From contig WHTM01000005.1 in the NCBI GenBank assembly GCA_009377755.1, positions 107,962-171,961 on the forward strand: a stretch of DNA of 64,000 nt, read 5' to 3'. This stretch comes from Hyphomicrobiales bacterium. Its GTDB lineage: Bacteria; Pseudomonadota; Alphaproteobacteria; Rhizobiales; Xanthobacteraceae. The translations under genes and the position numbers were made by a program. Below, piece by piece: positions 55,828 through 64,000 of the stretch. How positions within the stretch are numbered: position 1 is the stretch's first letter; the number at the start of each line of letters is the position of its first letter. A model generated the notes under the pieces. It was not told the DNA's origin. It made no database searches and saw only the letters and a list, made by a program, of their open reading frames with translations.

Positions 55828-55913
55828 GTCATTGCGAGCCGAAGGCGAAGCAATCCAGAGGCCGCGCCCGAGAGAGACTGGATTGCTTCGTCGCTATCGC
55901 TCCTCGCAATGAC
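55828..55913. repeat. palindromic repeat between sucA and sucB
   Basis: Left arm GTCATTGCGAGCCGAAGGCG then AAGCAATCCAG (55828-55858) and right arm beginning CTGGATTGCTTCGTCGCTAT (55878-55913, ending GCAATGAC) are complementary. This GTCATTGCGAG...GCAATCCAG unit is, from memory, a widespread alphaproteobacterial intergenic element. It fills most of the 142-base gap. Confidence 0.88.
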
Positions 55914-55933
55914 GGTAAGGCAGGTTGGACATC

Positions 55934-57193
55934 ATGGCTGACATCCGCGTCCCCGCCCTCGGCGAGTCGGTGACGGAAGCCACCATCGGCCGCTGGTTCA
56001 AGCAGGCGGGCGAGGCGGTGGCCGTCGACGAGCCGGTGGTCGAGCTGGAAACCGACAAGGTCACGATCGAGGTTCCGGCCCCTGCCGCCGGTGTGCTCGT
56101 TGATGTCGCGGCGAAGGACGGCGAGACGGTCGCGGTCGGGGCGCTGCTCGGCCACATCACCGAGGGCGCCGCCGCGGCACCGACCGGCAAGCCGGACCAG
56201 AAGACCGAGACCACCGCGCCGATCGGCGCCGGACCGGAGGAGCCGAAGCAGCGGGCCGCCGAGGCGAAGCCGGTCGTCAGCCCGAAAGGCGACGGACCGC
56301 TCGCGCCGTCTGTGCGCAAGCTCGCCGCGGAGACCGGTGTCGAGCCCGGCACGGTCGAGGGGACCGGCAAGGATGGACGCGTCACCAAGGGGGACATGCT
56401 GGCGGCAATCGAGCGCGCGGCCGCGCAGCCGACCCCGGTCGCGCAGCCGGCCGGCGCCCTGCAGGTACGGGCGCCGATGCCGGCCGATGATGCCGCGCGC
56501 GAGGAGCGCGTGCACATGTCGCGGCTGCGGCAGACCATCGCTCGGCGCCTGAAGGACGCGCAGAACACGGCTGCGATGCTGACGACCTTCAACGAGGTCG
56601 ACATGAGTACCGTGATGGCGCTGCGCAACCAGTACCGCGACCTGTTCGAGAAGAAGCACGGCGCCAAGCTCGGCTTCATGAGCTTCTTCGTCGCCGCCTG
56701 CGTGCAAGCACTGAAGGAGATCCCCGCGGTCAATGCCGAGATCGACGGCACCGACATCATCTACAAGAACTACTATCACATCGGCATCGCGGTCAGCACC
56801 GAGCGCGGGCTGGTGGTGCCGGTCGTGCGCGATGCCGACCGGAAGTCGCTCGCCGAGATCGAAAAGGCCATCGCCGATTTCGGCCGCCGCGCGCGCGACG
56901 GTACGCTCAAGATCGAGGAGATGCAGGGCGGCACCTTTACCATCACCAACGGCGGCGTCTACGGTTCGCTGATGTCGACGCCGATCCTCAACGCGCCGCA
57001 ATCCGGCATCCTCGGCATGCACAAAATCCAGGAACGGCCGGTCGTGGTCGGCGGCAAGGTCGAGGCGCGGCCAATGATGTATCTCGCGCTCTCCTATGAT
57101 CACCGCATCGTCGACGGCCGCGAGGCGGTGACCTTCCTGGTGCGGGTGAAGGAGGGACTGGAGGACCCGGCGCGGATGGTGCTGGATTTGTGA
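55934..57193 (+). CDS. sucB: 2-oxoglutarate dehydrogenase E2 (dihydrolipoyllysine succinyltransferase)
   Basis: E2 core subunit of 419 residues with one lipoyl domain (1-77; lipoylated Lys42 in [11 protein letters not shown]), an acidic/Ala-Pro linker, an E3-binding domain (about 122-160, [20 protein letters not shown]) and the acyltransferase domain. The catalytic [11 protein letters not shown] lies near the C-terminus. A single lipoyl domain and [13 protein letters not shown] indicate the succinyl rather than acetyl enzyme. ATG 55934 preferred over a TTG at 55925. Confidence 0.96.
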   Translation: MADIRVPALGESVTEATIGRWFKQAGEAVAVDEPVVELETDKVTIEVPAPAAGVLVDVAAKDGETVAVGALLGHITEGAAAAPTGKPDQKTETTAPIGAGPEEPKQRAAEAKPVVSPKGDGPLAPSVRKLAAETGVEPGTVEGTGKDGRVTKGDMLAAIERAAAQPTPVAQPAGALQVRAPMPADDAAREERVHMSRLRQTIARRLKDAQNTAAMLTTFNEVDMSTVMALRNQYRDLFEKKHGAKLGFMSFFVAACVQALKEIPAVNAEIDGTDIIYKNYYHIGIAVSTERGLVVPVVRDADRKSLAEIEKAIADFGRRARDGTLKIEEMQGGTFTITNGGVYGSLMSTPILNAPQSGILGMHKIQERPVVVGGKVEARPMMYLALSYDHRIVDGREAVTFLVRVKEGLEDPARMVLDL

Positions 57194-57203
57194 GGAGGAC
57201 ATC

Positions 57204-57461
57204 ATGCCTAACGGCCGGCCGGGCGACCATCCCCACTACGACATCGTACACCACAAGATCGAGGTACTGGGCGGCGGTCTGGACGAGACGGTGCGCAGCA
57301 TCGATGCCATCGCCTCACCGGAGCTGAATGAAATCGTGAGTCATCTTGTCGCCAGTTGGCCGCGGGACAGCGGCGGGACGGTGGCGCCGCATGGCCTGTC
57401 TATCGTGCTCCACGCGCTGCTGTCGTACGTCGAAAAGCAACGGAACAGGTCTGCCGATTGA
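57204..57461 (+). CDS. hypothetical protein, 85 residues, between sucB and lpd
   Basis: Short frame starting 10 bases after sucB with a GAGGAGG ribosome site 6 bases before the ATG, so it is probably translated. Sequence features: a His-rich start (GDHPHYDIVHHKIEVLGG), then a mostly helical acidic-amphipathic stretch (LDETVRSIDAIASPELNEIVSHLVASW) and HGLSIVLHALLSYVEK near the end. I recognise no domain, signal peptide or membrane helix. Its place inside the 2-oxoglutarate dehydrogenase operon suggests a link to that complex, but nothing shows it. Confidence 0.65.
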   Translation: MPNGRPGDHPHYDIVHHKIEVLGGGLDETVRSIDAIASPELNEIVSHLVASWPRDSGGTVAPHGLSIVLHALLSYVEKQRNRSAD

Positions 57462-57556
57462 CGCCGAGAGTCGCATGCGCCGCATTCAGACTGGCCATCA
57501 CATTGCCTTCGACCTAGATTTTGGCTGAAGACCTCGTCTGCCCGCCGGAGAACCTC

Positions 57557-58957
57557 ATGCCTTACGACCTCATCGTCATCGGCACCGGTCCCGGCGGATA
57601 CGTCTGCGCAGTACGCGCCGCGCAGCTTGGGTTGAAGACCGCGGTCGTCGAGAAGCGCGCCACCCACGGCGGCACCTGTCTCAACATCGGCTGCATCCCC
57701 TCCAAGGCGATGCTGCATGCGTCTGAGCTGTTCGACGAGGCCGGGCACACCTTCGGTAAGATGGGCATCGGCGTCGGCGCACCGAAGCTCGATCTCGCGG
57801 CTATGATGAAGTTCAAGGATCAGGGCGTCGACGGCAACGTCAAGGGCGTCGAGTTTCTGCTGAAGAAGAACAAGATCGACGCCATCCAAGGCACCGCGCG
57901 CATTACAGCCGCAGGCAAGGTCGAGGTCGCCGCCGACGGCGGTAAGACCGAGACGCTGGAGACCAAGGCGATCGTGATCGCGACCGGCTCCGACGTCGCC
58001 AGGCTGCGCGGCATCGACATTGACGAGAAGCGTGTGGTCTCCTCCACCGGCGCGCTGGAGCTTGCGGCGGTGCCACGGCGGCTATTGGTAGTCGGCGCCG
58101 GCGTCATCGGGCTGGAACTAGGCTCGGTGTGGCGGCGGCTGGGCTCGCAGGTGACGTTCGTCGAGTTCCTCGACCGCGTGCTGCCCGGCATGGACGCCGA
58201 AGTCTGCCGACAGACCCAGCGCATCATGGAGAAACAGGGGCTGAAATTCCGCCTCAAGTCCAAGGTGACCGCGGTCGACACCTCCGGCCCAGTGCTCAAG
58301 GCGACCATCGAGCCGGCCGACGGCGGCGCGGCCGAGACGATCGAGGCCGACGTGGTGCTGGTCGCGGTCGGCCGCGTGCCGTACACGGAAGGGCTCGGCC
58401 TGGAAGGCGTCGGCGTCAAGCGCGACAACCGCGGGCGCGTCATTGTCGACGACCATTTCCAGACCAACGTGCCCGGCATCTACGCCATCGGCGACGTGAT
58501 CCCCGGCCTCATGCTCGCCCACAAGGCTGAGGATGAGGGCGTTGCGGTTGCGGAGATTCTCGCGGGCCAGGCCGGGCACGTGAACTACGACGCGATCCCG
58601 AACGTGATCTACACCTATCCGGAGATCGCTTCGGTTGGAAAGACCGAGGAGGAGCTGAAGGACGCAGGCGTCGCGGTCAATGTCGGAAAGTTCCCATTCA
58701 CCGCCAACGGCCGTGCCAAGGTTAATCTCACCACCGACGGTTTCGTCAAGATCATCGCCGACGCCAAGACCGACCGCGTGCTCGGCGTGCACATCGTCGG
58801 CGCCGACGCCGGCACCATGATCGCCGAGGCCGCGATCGCGATCGAGCTCGGCGCATCGGCGGAGGACATCGCCCGCACCTGCCACGCGCACCCGACGCTG
58901 ACCGAGGCGGTGAAGGAAGCCGCCATGGCGGTGGACAAGCGCGCGATTCATATGTGA
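57557..58957 (+). CDS. lpdA: dihydrolipoamide dehydrogenase (E3)
   Basis: Flavoprotein disulphide reductase of 466 residues. FAD motif IVIGTGPGGYVCAVRAAQLG (7-26), redox disulphide Cys41/Cys46 in GGTCLNIGCIPSK, NAD motif LLVVGAGVIGLELGSVWRRLG, second FAD contact GIYAIGDVIPG, and the catalytic His-Glu pair CHAHPTLTEAVKEAA near the C-terminus. ATG 57557 has GGAG upstream. It reoxidises the lipoyl group of E2 and completes the sucAB-lpd set. A repeat follows. Confidence 0.97.
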   Translation: MPYDLIVIGTGPGGYVCAVRAAQLGLKTAVVEKRATHGGTCLNIGCIPSKAMLHASELFDEAGHTFGKMGIGVGAPKLDLAAMMKFKDQGVDGNVKGVEFLLKKNKIDAIQGTARITAAGKVEVAADGGKTETLETKAIVIATGSDVARLRGIDIDEKRVVSSTGALELAAVPRRLLVVGAGVIGLELGSVWRRLGSQVTFVEFLDRVLPGMDAEVCRQTQRIMEKQGLKFRLKSKVTAVDTSGPVLKATIEPADGGAAETIEADVVLVAVGRVPYTEGLGLEGVGVKRDNRGRVIVDDHFQTNVPGIYAIGDVIPGLMLAHKAEDEGVAVAEILAGQAGHVNYDAIPNVIYTYPEIASVGKTEEELKDAGVAVNVGKFPFTANGRAKVNLTTDGFVKIIADAKTDRVLGVHIVGADAGTMIAEAAIAIELGASAEDIARTCHAHPTLTEAVKEAAMAVDKRAIHM

Positions 58958-58971
58958 GCCTCCCCCGGCTT

Positions 58972-59072
58972 CATCCTGAGGAGCATCGCGAAGCGATGCG
59001 TCTCGAAGGATGGGCAACACACGCCGCCCATGGTTCGAGACGCGCTGCTTCGCAGCGCTCCTCACCATGAGG
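58972..59072. repeat. palindromic repeat, CATCCTGAGGAGC family, copy 1
   Basis: Left part CATCCTGAGGAGC...CGTCTCGAAGGATGGGC (58972-59014) and right part GCCCATGGTTCGAGACGC...GCGCTCCTCACCATGAGG (59027-59072) are complementary with an inner AAGCG/CGCTT-type pairing. A second diverged copy lies at 60993-61124. It ends 19 bases before the ATG of the next SDR gene. Confidence 0.85.
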
Positions 59073-59091
59073 ACCGAGTAGGGATGGGAAA

Positions 59092-59859
59092 ATGGCCAAG
59101 GGGCATCAGGACAAGATCGCCGTCATCACCGGCGGGGCCAATGGGATCGGCCAGGCCTTCGCACAACGGCTGGCGCAGGACGGAGTGCACATCGCCGTCG
59201 CTGACCGGCAGTCCGCCGACGAAACGGTGAAGCTGGTCGAAGCGGCGGGGCGCGAAGGAGCCGCGTTTGACTGCGACGTGTCGTCGCCGGAGTCGATCGC
59301 GCAGCTCGCCGCCAATGTGCAGCAGCGCTTCGGCCGCTGCGATATCCTCGTCAATTGCGCCGGTGTGTTTCCGCTGCAGCCGTTCGAGCAGATCACCTAT
59401 GCCGACTGGCGCCGGGTACTCTCGATCAATCTCGACGGCACGTTCCTCGCCTGCTCGGCATTCGCGCCCGGCATGAAGCAGCGCGGCTGGGGCCGCATCG
59501 TCAACATGGCGTCGAGCACGCTCGGCTCGGTCGTGACCGGCTTCACCCATTACGTCGCCAGCAAGGCAGGGATTGTCGGCTTGACGCGGGCGCTGGCGAC
59601 CGAGCTCGGGCCCTACGGCGTCACCGTCAATTCGATTGCGCCGGGGTTGACCCGCACACCGGGCGCCTTTGCCCGCGGGCCGCGCGCGGGCGTCGCCACC
59701 ATGGAGGAAGAATTCGAGCGCACGGCACAGATGCAGGCGATCAACCGCAGCGAGGTGCCGGCCGATCTGGTCGGCACCGTCTCGTTCCTTACCAGCGACG
59801 ACGCCACTTTCATCACCGGGCAGATGATCAACGTCGACGGCGGACGCAACCGAACCTGA
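59092..59859 (+). CDS. SDR family oxidoreductase
   Basis: Short-chain dehydrogenase of 255 residues. Cofactor motif TGGANGIG (13-20), Asp38 in VADRQ for NAD(H), NCAG (88-91), catalytic Ser141/142 in NMASSTLG, and Tyr154-x3-Lys158 (YVASKAG). SIAPGLTRTPGAF follows, and ITGQMINVDGG ends the protein, as in 3-oxoacyl-ACP reductase-like enzymes. Substrate unknown. It stands alone between lpd and xerC; the downstream gap holds three hairpins. Confidence 0.92.
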   Translation: MAKGHQDKIAVITGGANGIGQAFAQRLAQDGVHIAVADRQSADETVKLVEAAGREGAAFDCDVSSPESIAQLAANVQQRFGRCDILVNCAGVFPLQPFEQITYADWRRVLSINLDGTFLACSAFAPGMKQRGWGRIVNMASSTLGSVVTGFTHYVASKAGIVGLTRALATELGPYGVTVNSIAPGLTRTPGAFARGPRAGVATMEEEFERTAQMQAINRSEVPADLVGTVSFLTSDDATFITGQMINVDGGRNRT

Positions 59860-59889
59860 CCGCGCGCCATTGCATCGTTCCCCGAACGT

Positions 59890-59988
59890 AGTGCAGCATG
59901 CAATGCTGCACTGCTGATCCGGGACCGTTCCAGACGCTGCATGTGGAATGGTCCCGGTTCTGCAGCGCACCGTTTCACGCTGCGCTGC
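59890..59988. other. three consecutive perfect or near-perfect hairpins
   Basis: Hairpin 1: AGTGCAGCAT/ATGCTGCACT (59890-59912, loop GCA). Hairpin 2: CCGGGACCGTTCCA with TGGAATGGTCCCGG (59919-59932 and 59944-59957, one G-T pair, 11-base loop). Hairpin 3: GCAGCGCA/TGCGCTGC (59962-59969 and 59981-59988). They occupy the convergent gap between the SDR and xerC. No T-run follows on either strand, so they are not classical terminators, though factor-dependent termination or transcript protection is possible. Confidence 0.75.
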
Positions 59989-60038
59989 TAATTTCGCGCC
60001 CCAGACATGCCCTCAACGGTAGCTCCGCGTGGCTATCC

Positions 60039-60968
60039 TCAGGCGCGGGGATGCGTACTGCGATAGACCGTGAGGAGGCGCTCGACGTCGACGGCGGTGT
60101 AGATCTGCGTCGTCGATAGGGAAGCGTGGCCGAGCAGTTCCTGGATCGCCCGCAGGTCGCCGCCGCGCGACAACAGATGGGTCGCGAACGAATGCCGCAA
60201 GGCGTGCGGCGTGGCGCTGTCCGGCAGCCCCATGGCGCCGCGCAGCCGCGCCATAGCGAGCTGCACGATCCGCGGCGACAGCGGCCCGCCCTTGGCCCCA
60301 ACGAACAGCGGCCCCTCCGGCGGCAGGCCGTAGGGGCAAAGCGCCACGTAGTCGGCGACCGCCCGGAGAACCTGCGGCAGCACCGGGACCATGCGCTGCT
60401 TGTTGCCCTTGCCGAGGACCGTGATGACGTCGCCCTGTCGCGGCGCCGGCATCTCCCGGCGCCTGAGCCCCAGCGCCTCCGAGATGCGCAGACCCGAGCC
60501 GTAGAGCAGCGCCAGGACAGCGGCGTCGCGGGCGAGCACCCAGGGCTCCCGCTCTTCGCCCGCGCGCAAATCGGCATCGGCCAGCCGCGTGGCGGCGGCG
60601 GGGGTAAGCGGCTTCGGCAGCGACCTGGCGATCTTCGGCGCCCGCACCGCGGTCAGCGCCCCGACACGGCCCTTGCCTTCGCGTTCGAGGAACCGGGCGA
60701 ACGAGCGCATCCCGGCGAGGCTGCGCATCAGCGACCGGCCGGCGATCCCGTTTGCCCGGCGCGCCGCCATGAAGGCACGCACATCGGCCGGCGTCAGCCG
60801 CGCCAGTTGCTTGAGATTCGGCGCACCGCCGAGATGCTCCACCAGGAAGCCGAAGAATTGCAGCACGTCGCGCCGGTAGGCCTCCAGCGTCTTCGGCGAC
60901 ATCCGCCGCTCGACGCCGAGATGGGCGAGCCAGCGGGCGAGCTCCGGTTCAACGTCCTTGGCGAGCAT
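60039..60968 (-). CDS. xerC: site-specific tyrosine recombinase XerC
   Basis: Tyrosine recombinase of 309 residues. The N-terminal core-binding domain (about 8-95) contains VERRMSPKTLEAYRRDVLQFF. The catalytic residues are Arg161 (GSGLRISEAL), the Lys in GKGNKQR (187-190), His255 and Arg258 (TPHALRHSFATH), His281 (LLGHASLSTTQIYT) and nucleophile Tyr290. The full set and length mark a chromosomal Xer enzyme for dimer resolution at dif, not a phage integrase. ATG 60968 is preferred to upstream starts in the repeat. Back-to-back with priA. Confidence 0.94.
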   Translation of the reverse strand: MLAKDVEPELARWLAHLGVERRMSPKTLEAYRRDVLQFFGFLVEHLGGAPNLKQLARLTPADVRAFMAARRANGIAGRSLMRSLAGMRSFARFLEREGKGRVGALTAVRAPKIARSLPKPLTPAAATRLADADLRAGEEREPWVLARDAAVLALLYGSGLRISEALGLRRREMPAPRQGDVITVLGKGNKQRMVPVLPQVLRAVADYVALCPYGLPPEGPLFVGAKGGPLSPRIVQLAMARLRGAMGLPDSATPHALRHSFATHLLSRGGDLRAIQELLGHASLSTTQIYTAVDVERLLTVYRSTHPRA

Positions 60969-60992
60969 CGTGGGAGCCCCAAAGCTGTCCCC

Positions 60993-61124
60993 CCACCCTG
61001 AGGAGCGTGCCATAGCAGGCGCAGCCTGCGTGTACTTGGCTGCGTGCACGCCTCTCGAAGGGCGAGGCCCCGGGGCTGTCCTCATCCTTCGAGACGCGGC
61101 CTTCGGCCGCCCTCAGGATGAGGA
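60993..61124. repeat. palindromic repeat, CATCCTGAGGAGC family, copy 2
   Basis: CACCCTGAGGAGCG on the left and CCTCAGGATGAGGA on the right are outer arms. Inner arms are CCTCTCGAAGG and CCTTCGAGACGCG. It shares these segments with the copy at 58972-59072 but has a longer centre with a GCAGGCGCAGCCTGC hairpin. It occupies the divergent xerC-priA region, so promoters of both genes must be near or inside it. Confidence 0.82.
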
Positions 61125-61174
61125 CAACTTCCTTCACCCTTCCTTAAGGCAGCGGAATCGGCCAGACCGATACG

Positions 61175-63349
61175 ATGCAGCGCCGCATCGTCGATGTCCT
61201 GGTGCCGGTCGCCCTCGACCAGGCCTACAGCTACCGGGTGCCGCCGGACCTCGACCTGGTGCCGGGCGATCTGGTGACGGTGCCGCTCGGCCCGCGCTCG
61301 GCGATCGGCGTGGTCTGGGCCGAAAACGCGACGCCCAACCCGCGCTTGCACAACCGGCTCAAGGACATCGACGAAAAGCTCGATATTCCACCGCTCAGGC
61401 CCGAGCTGCGCCGCTTCGTCGACTGGGTGTCGGGGTACACGCTCAGCTCGCGCGGCATGGTGCTGCGCATGACGCTCCGCATGGGCGAACATCTCGGCCC
61501 GGAACGCCTGCGCATCGGCGTGCGGCTCGCCGGTCCGCCGCCGGAGCGGATGACCGCGGCCCGGGCGCGAGTCCTGGCCTTGCTCGCCGACGGCATGGCG
61601 CGCGGCAAGAGCGAGGCAGCGCAAGAGGCCGGCGTCAGCATCGGCGTCGTGGACGGGCTGATCGACGGCGGCACGCTCGAGCCGTTCATCCTGCCGCCCG
61701 AGCCGGTCGCCAGACCACCCGATCCCTGCTTCGCGCCGCCGGATTTTTCTCCAGCGCAGCGCACCGCCGCCGACGCCCTGTTGGCGACGATCCGCGCCGG
61801 CGGCTATTCGGCAACCCTGATCGACGGCGTCACCGGCTCCGGCAAGACGCAGGTGTATTTCGAGGCGGTGGCCGAAACGATCCGGCGCGGCCGGCAGGCG
61901 CTGATCCTGATGCCGGAGATCGCGCTCACCGGGCAGTTCCTCGACCGCTTCGCCGAACGCTTCGGCGTCCGCCCGGCGGAATGGCATTCGCAGTTGTCCC
62001 CGCGCGTCCGCGCCCGCGCCTGGACGGCGGTGGCGGCGGGCGAAGCCACGGTGATCGCCGGCGCGCGCTCGGCGCTGTTCCTGCCCTATGCGGATCTCGG
62101 TCTGATCGTGGTCGATGAGGAGCACGACCCCGCCTACAAGCAGGAGGACGGCGTCCACTACCACGCGCGCGACATGGCGGTGGTGCGGGCGCATGGCGCC
62201 GGCATCCCGGTGGTGCTCGCATCCGCAACGCCGTCGGTGGAAACGGAGGTGAATGCGCGGCGCGGCCGCTATCGCCGCTTGGCGCTGCCGGAACGATTCG
62301 GCGGCCAGCATCTCCCCGGCATCGAGGCGATCGACCTCACCCGCGAGGGACCGCCGCGCGGACGCTTCATCGCGCCGCGGCTTGCCGAAGCCGTGCAGGT
62401 CGCGCTGGAACGCGGCGAGCAGGCGCTGCTGTTCCTCAACCGCCGTGGCTACGCGCCGCTGACCCTATGCCGCGCCTGCGGCCACCGGCTGCAATGCCCC
62501 AACTGCGACGCTTGGCTGGTCGAGCACCGCTTCCGCCGGCGGCTGGTTTGCCACCACTGCGGCTTCGCCATGCCGCAGCCTGCCGAGTGCCCGAAATGCC
62601 ACGCTGCCGATTCGTTTACCGCCTGCGGACCCGGCGTGGAGCGTCTCGCTGAAGAAGTCGCGACACTGTTCCCCGGCCGTCGGGTCTTGGTGCTGTCGAG
62701 CGACTTGGTGGAATCGGTCGAGCGGCTGCGCGAAGAGCTCGACGATGTCGCCGAGGGCCGCTTCGACGTCATCATCGGCACACAGCTCGTGGCCAAAGGT
62801 CACCATTTTCCCAAACTCAACCTGGTCGGCATCGTCGACGCCGATCTCGGTCTCGGCAACGGCGATCCGCGCGCCTCGGAGCGCACGTTCCAGCTGTTGC
62901 ATCAGGTGGTCGGACGCGCCGGACGCGAGGCCGGCCACGGTGTTGGACTGTTGCAGACGCATCAGCCGGAGCACCCGGTGATGCGGGCGCTGATCGCGCA
63001 GGACCGCGAAGCGTTCTATGCCGGCGAGATCGCCGCGCGCGAGCGCGCCGGTTACCCGCCGTTCGGGCGGCTCGCGAGCCTTGTCGTATCCGGTTCAGAC
63101 AAGCACGTGGTCGAGGCGTACGCCCGTGCGCTGGCTGGCAAGGCGCCGCGTGACGAGGATGTGCGCGTGCTTGGCCCGGCCGAGGCGCCGCTGGCCCTCG
63201 TGCGCGGCCGCTATCGTTTCCGCCTGCTGGTGAAGTCGCCGCGCAGCTTCGGCCTCTCCGCCTGGCTGCGCGCGTGGCTGGCGGCGGCGCCGAAGCGCAA
63301 GGGCAATCTGAAGCTCGAGGTGGATGTCGATCCGATGAGCTTTTTGTGA
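61175..63349 (+). CDS. priA: primosomal protein N' (replication restart helicase PriA)
   Basis: Helicase of 724 residues. The N-terminal 3'-DNA-binding domain has VLVPVALDQAYSYRVP and GDLVTVPLG. Walker A GVTGSGKTQVYFE lies at 218-230. ALILMPEIALTGQFLDRF, the DEEHD box (IVVDEEHDPAYKQEDGVHYHARD) and ASATPSVE follow. The zinc-binding insertion carries eight Cys (CRACG, CPNCD, CHHCG, CPKC). Motifs V/VI are VIIGTQLVAKGHHFPKLNLVGIVDAD and QVVGRAGREAGHG. It reloads the replisome at collapsed forks. Divergent from xerC. Confidence 0.96.
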   Translation: MQRRIVDVLVPVALDQAYSYRVPPDLDLVPGDLVTVPLGPRSAIGVVWAENATPNPRLHNRLKDIDEKLDIPPLRPELRRFVDWVSGYTLSSRGMVLRMTLRMGEHLGPERLRIGVRLAGPPPERMTAARARVLALLADGMARGKSEAAQEAGVSIGVVDGLIDGGTLEPFILPPEPVARPPDPCFAPPDFSPAQRTAADALLATIRAGGYSATLIDGVTGSGKTQVYFEAVAETIRRGRQALILMPEIALTGQFLDRFAERFGVRPAEWHSQLSPRVRARAWTAVAAGEATVIAGARSALFLPYADLGLIVVDEEHDPAYKQEDGVHYHARDMAVVRAHGAGIPVVLASATPSVETEVNARRGRYRRLALPERFGGQHLPGIEAIDLTREGPPRGRFIAPRLAEAVQVALERGEQALLFLNRRGYAPLTLCRACGHRLQCPNCDAWLVEHRFRRRLVCHHCGFAMPQPAECPKCHAADSFTACGPGVERLAEEVATLFPGRRVLVLSSDLVESVERLREELDDVAEGRFDVIIGTQLVAKGHHFPKLNLVGIVDADLGLGNGDPRASERTFQLLHQVVGRAGREAGHGVGLLQTHQPEHPVMRALIAQDREAFYAGEIAARERAGYPPFGRLASLVVSGSDKHVVEAYARALAGKAPRDEDVRVLGPAEAPLALVRGRYRFRLLVKSPRSFGLSAWLRAWLAAAPKRKGNLKLEVDVDPMSFL

Positions 63350-63378
63350 GAGCGGTGACGTCGCCGCCCACTCCGCTG

Positions 63379-63495
63379 TCATGCTCGCACAGCCTGCCCC
63401 CGCGCGGCGGGGGCGGGCATCCCCAGTACGCCCAACGATCTCGGCTCAATCACCGATGTCTCGGCGTACTGGGTCGCCGCCTTCGCGCGGACGAC
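63379..63495. repeat. palindromic repeat downstream of priA
   Basis: CAGTACGCC (63424-63432) pairs with GGCGTACTG (63463-63471), and flanking CGCGCGG-rich arms extend the match, with a GCCCCCGC/GCGGGGGC hairpin at about 63396-63413. Part of the gene-free stretch 63350-63668. A separate GGGGCGAG/CTCGCCCC hairpin stands at 63549-63570. Otherwise I see nothing in this stretch. Confidence 0.72.
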
Positions 63496-63668
63496 GAGTG
63501 GAGAGCACCGTAGAAGGGCGTAATGCGCCGCTCCGCAAGAGGGCGGCAGGGGCGAGGCATGGCTCGCCCCTACGACATACGGGTCCTCCTGCCTGCCGCA
63601 CTCGCCATGCGGCGGACGCATGGTAACATCCTCCTCGCGTGCCATCCCGGCACGACTGGGGGGAAACG

Positions 63669-64000
63669 ATGTCCATGCACGTGCGATTTGCATCCATGCT
63701 CGCCATCGGCGCAGCCGTTGTCTGTTCCACCGCCGCGCAAGCGGCCGACGACAATACCCGCTACATCAGCATCACCGGCAACAACGCCAATCCCTGCACG
63801 TTGGCGAAGCCGTGCCGCTCGCTGCAGCGCGGCATGGTCGCCACGCCGGCGGGCGGCGAGATCCGAATCCTCGATTCCGGCGCCTACGGCAACAACGCCA
63901 CGGTCAGGAAATCGCTGACGATCTCCGGCAACGGCAACACCGTCTACCTCGGCAGCCCAATCACCGTAGACAAGGCCGGCGCGGTGGTGGCGCTGCGCGG
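63669..64000 (+). CDS. secreted right-handed beta-helix-like protein, N-terminal part (runs off window)
   Basis: The frame is open from ATG 63669 (GGGGGG with 5-base spacing upstream) to the window end, 110 residues. Residues 1-27 form a signal peptide (basic start, hydrophobic core, ending TAAQAADD). The mature part begins RYISITGNNANPCTLAKPCRSLQRG, then GGEIRILDSGAYGNNATVRKSLTISG and TVYLGSPITV. This is the repeating-strand pattern at the start of pectate-lyase-like or DUF1565-type beta-helix proteins. Function unknown; the helix proper would lie beyond the window. Confidence 0.8.
   Translation, partial: MSMHVRFASMLAIGAAVVCSTAAQAADDNTRYISITGNNANPCTLAKPCRSLQRGMVATPAGGEIRILDSGAYGNNATVRKSLTISGNGNTVYLGSPITVDKAGAVVALR

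Noticed and set aside
60039..60968. Tyrosine recombinase as a sign of an integrated phage or island
   Set aside because: Length, motifs and the priA neighbour fit chromosomal XerC; no attachment-site duplication or phage genes are nearby.

Overview
The window is high-GC DNA from an alphaproteobacterium. Gene content points to Hyphomicrobiales, in the Bradyrhizobium / Rhodopseudomonas / Xanthobacteraceae neighbourhood: ccmABCDG, DUF2794, DUF1223, an mdh-sucCD-sucAB-lpd run, TAXI-TRAP and Bug-type binding proteins, and many short palindromic intergenic repeats. Placement is by gene content only. No rRNA, tRNA, CRISPR array, transposase or prophage is visible.

Layout. (1) 1-785: C-terminal part of polA. 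(2) 931-13035: an accessory locus that looks selenium-centred. On the plus strand a SAM methyltransferase is followed by a tightly packed run: a PhnD-like binding protein of the type annotated as putative selenate binding protein, its ATPase, a double-length permease, a flavoprotein-SelD (selenophosphate synthetase) fusion and a DoxX-like membrane protein. Facing it on the minus strand are four overlapping genes: a CofC-like transferase, a GT-C membrane glycosyltransferase, a radical SAM/SPASM enzyme and a polyprenyl-phosphate-type GT2. A second radical SAM/SPASM enzyme lies divergent to the methyltransferase. Together these suggest oxyanion uptake, selenophosphate formation, and radical and glycosyl chemistry at the membrane. 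The product is unknown; this is the main discovery candidate. (3) 13.3-21.6 kb: a catabolic module with MmgE/PrpD, two SDRs, a TAXI-TRAP transporter, a polysaccharide-deacetylase-fold hydrolase and a Gfo/Idh/MocA oxidoreductase. (4) 21.7-31.2 kb: a second catabolic module with a CrtI/PYROXD2-like flavoprotein, an NMT1/SsuABC-type ABC importer, a DapA-like enzyme, an atypical epimerase-fold protein, GNAT, a MetE-like C-terminal-domain protein and TetR. It also holds two homologous palindromic elements and, next to it, a decayed ParS/RES toxin-antitoxin pair.

(5) 31.5-49.2 kb: mostly conserved housekeeping genes. These are a PHA-system protein, an MDR oxidoreductase, cytochrome c maturation genes ccmABCDG, DUF1223, a candidate minus-strand small RNA with its own terminator, DUF2794, GNAT, two tandem Bax-inhibitor-1 paralogues, a ybbP/ybbA pair divergent from a tesA-like esterase, thpR, an amidohydrolase with a Bug binding protein, and zapE. 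(6) 49.3-59.0 kb: TCA-cycle block mdh, sucC, sucD, sucA, sucB, an 85-residue unknown, and lpd, with palindromic repeats in most gaps, including one between sucC and sucD. (7) 59.1-64.0 kb: an SDR, xerC, priA and the start of a secreted beta-helix-like protein.

Many genes overlap by ATGA or GTGA or are separated by fewer than 15 bases, so several transcription units can be read directly. Starts were chosen from Shine-Dalgarno spacing and family length. Long antisense frames over real genes were treated as GC-driven shadows.
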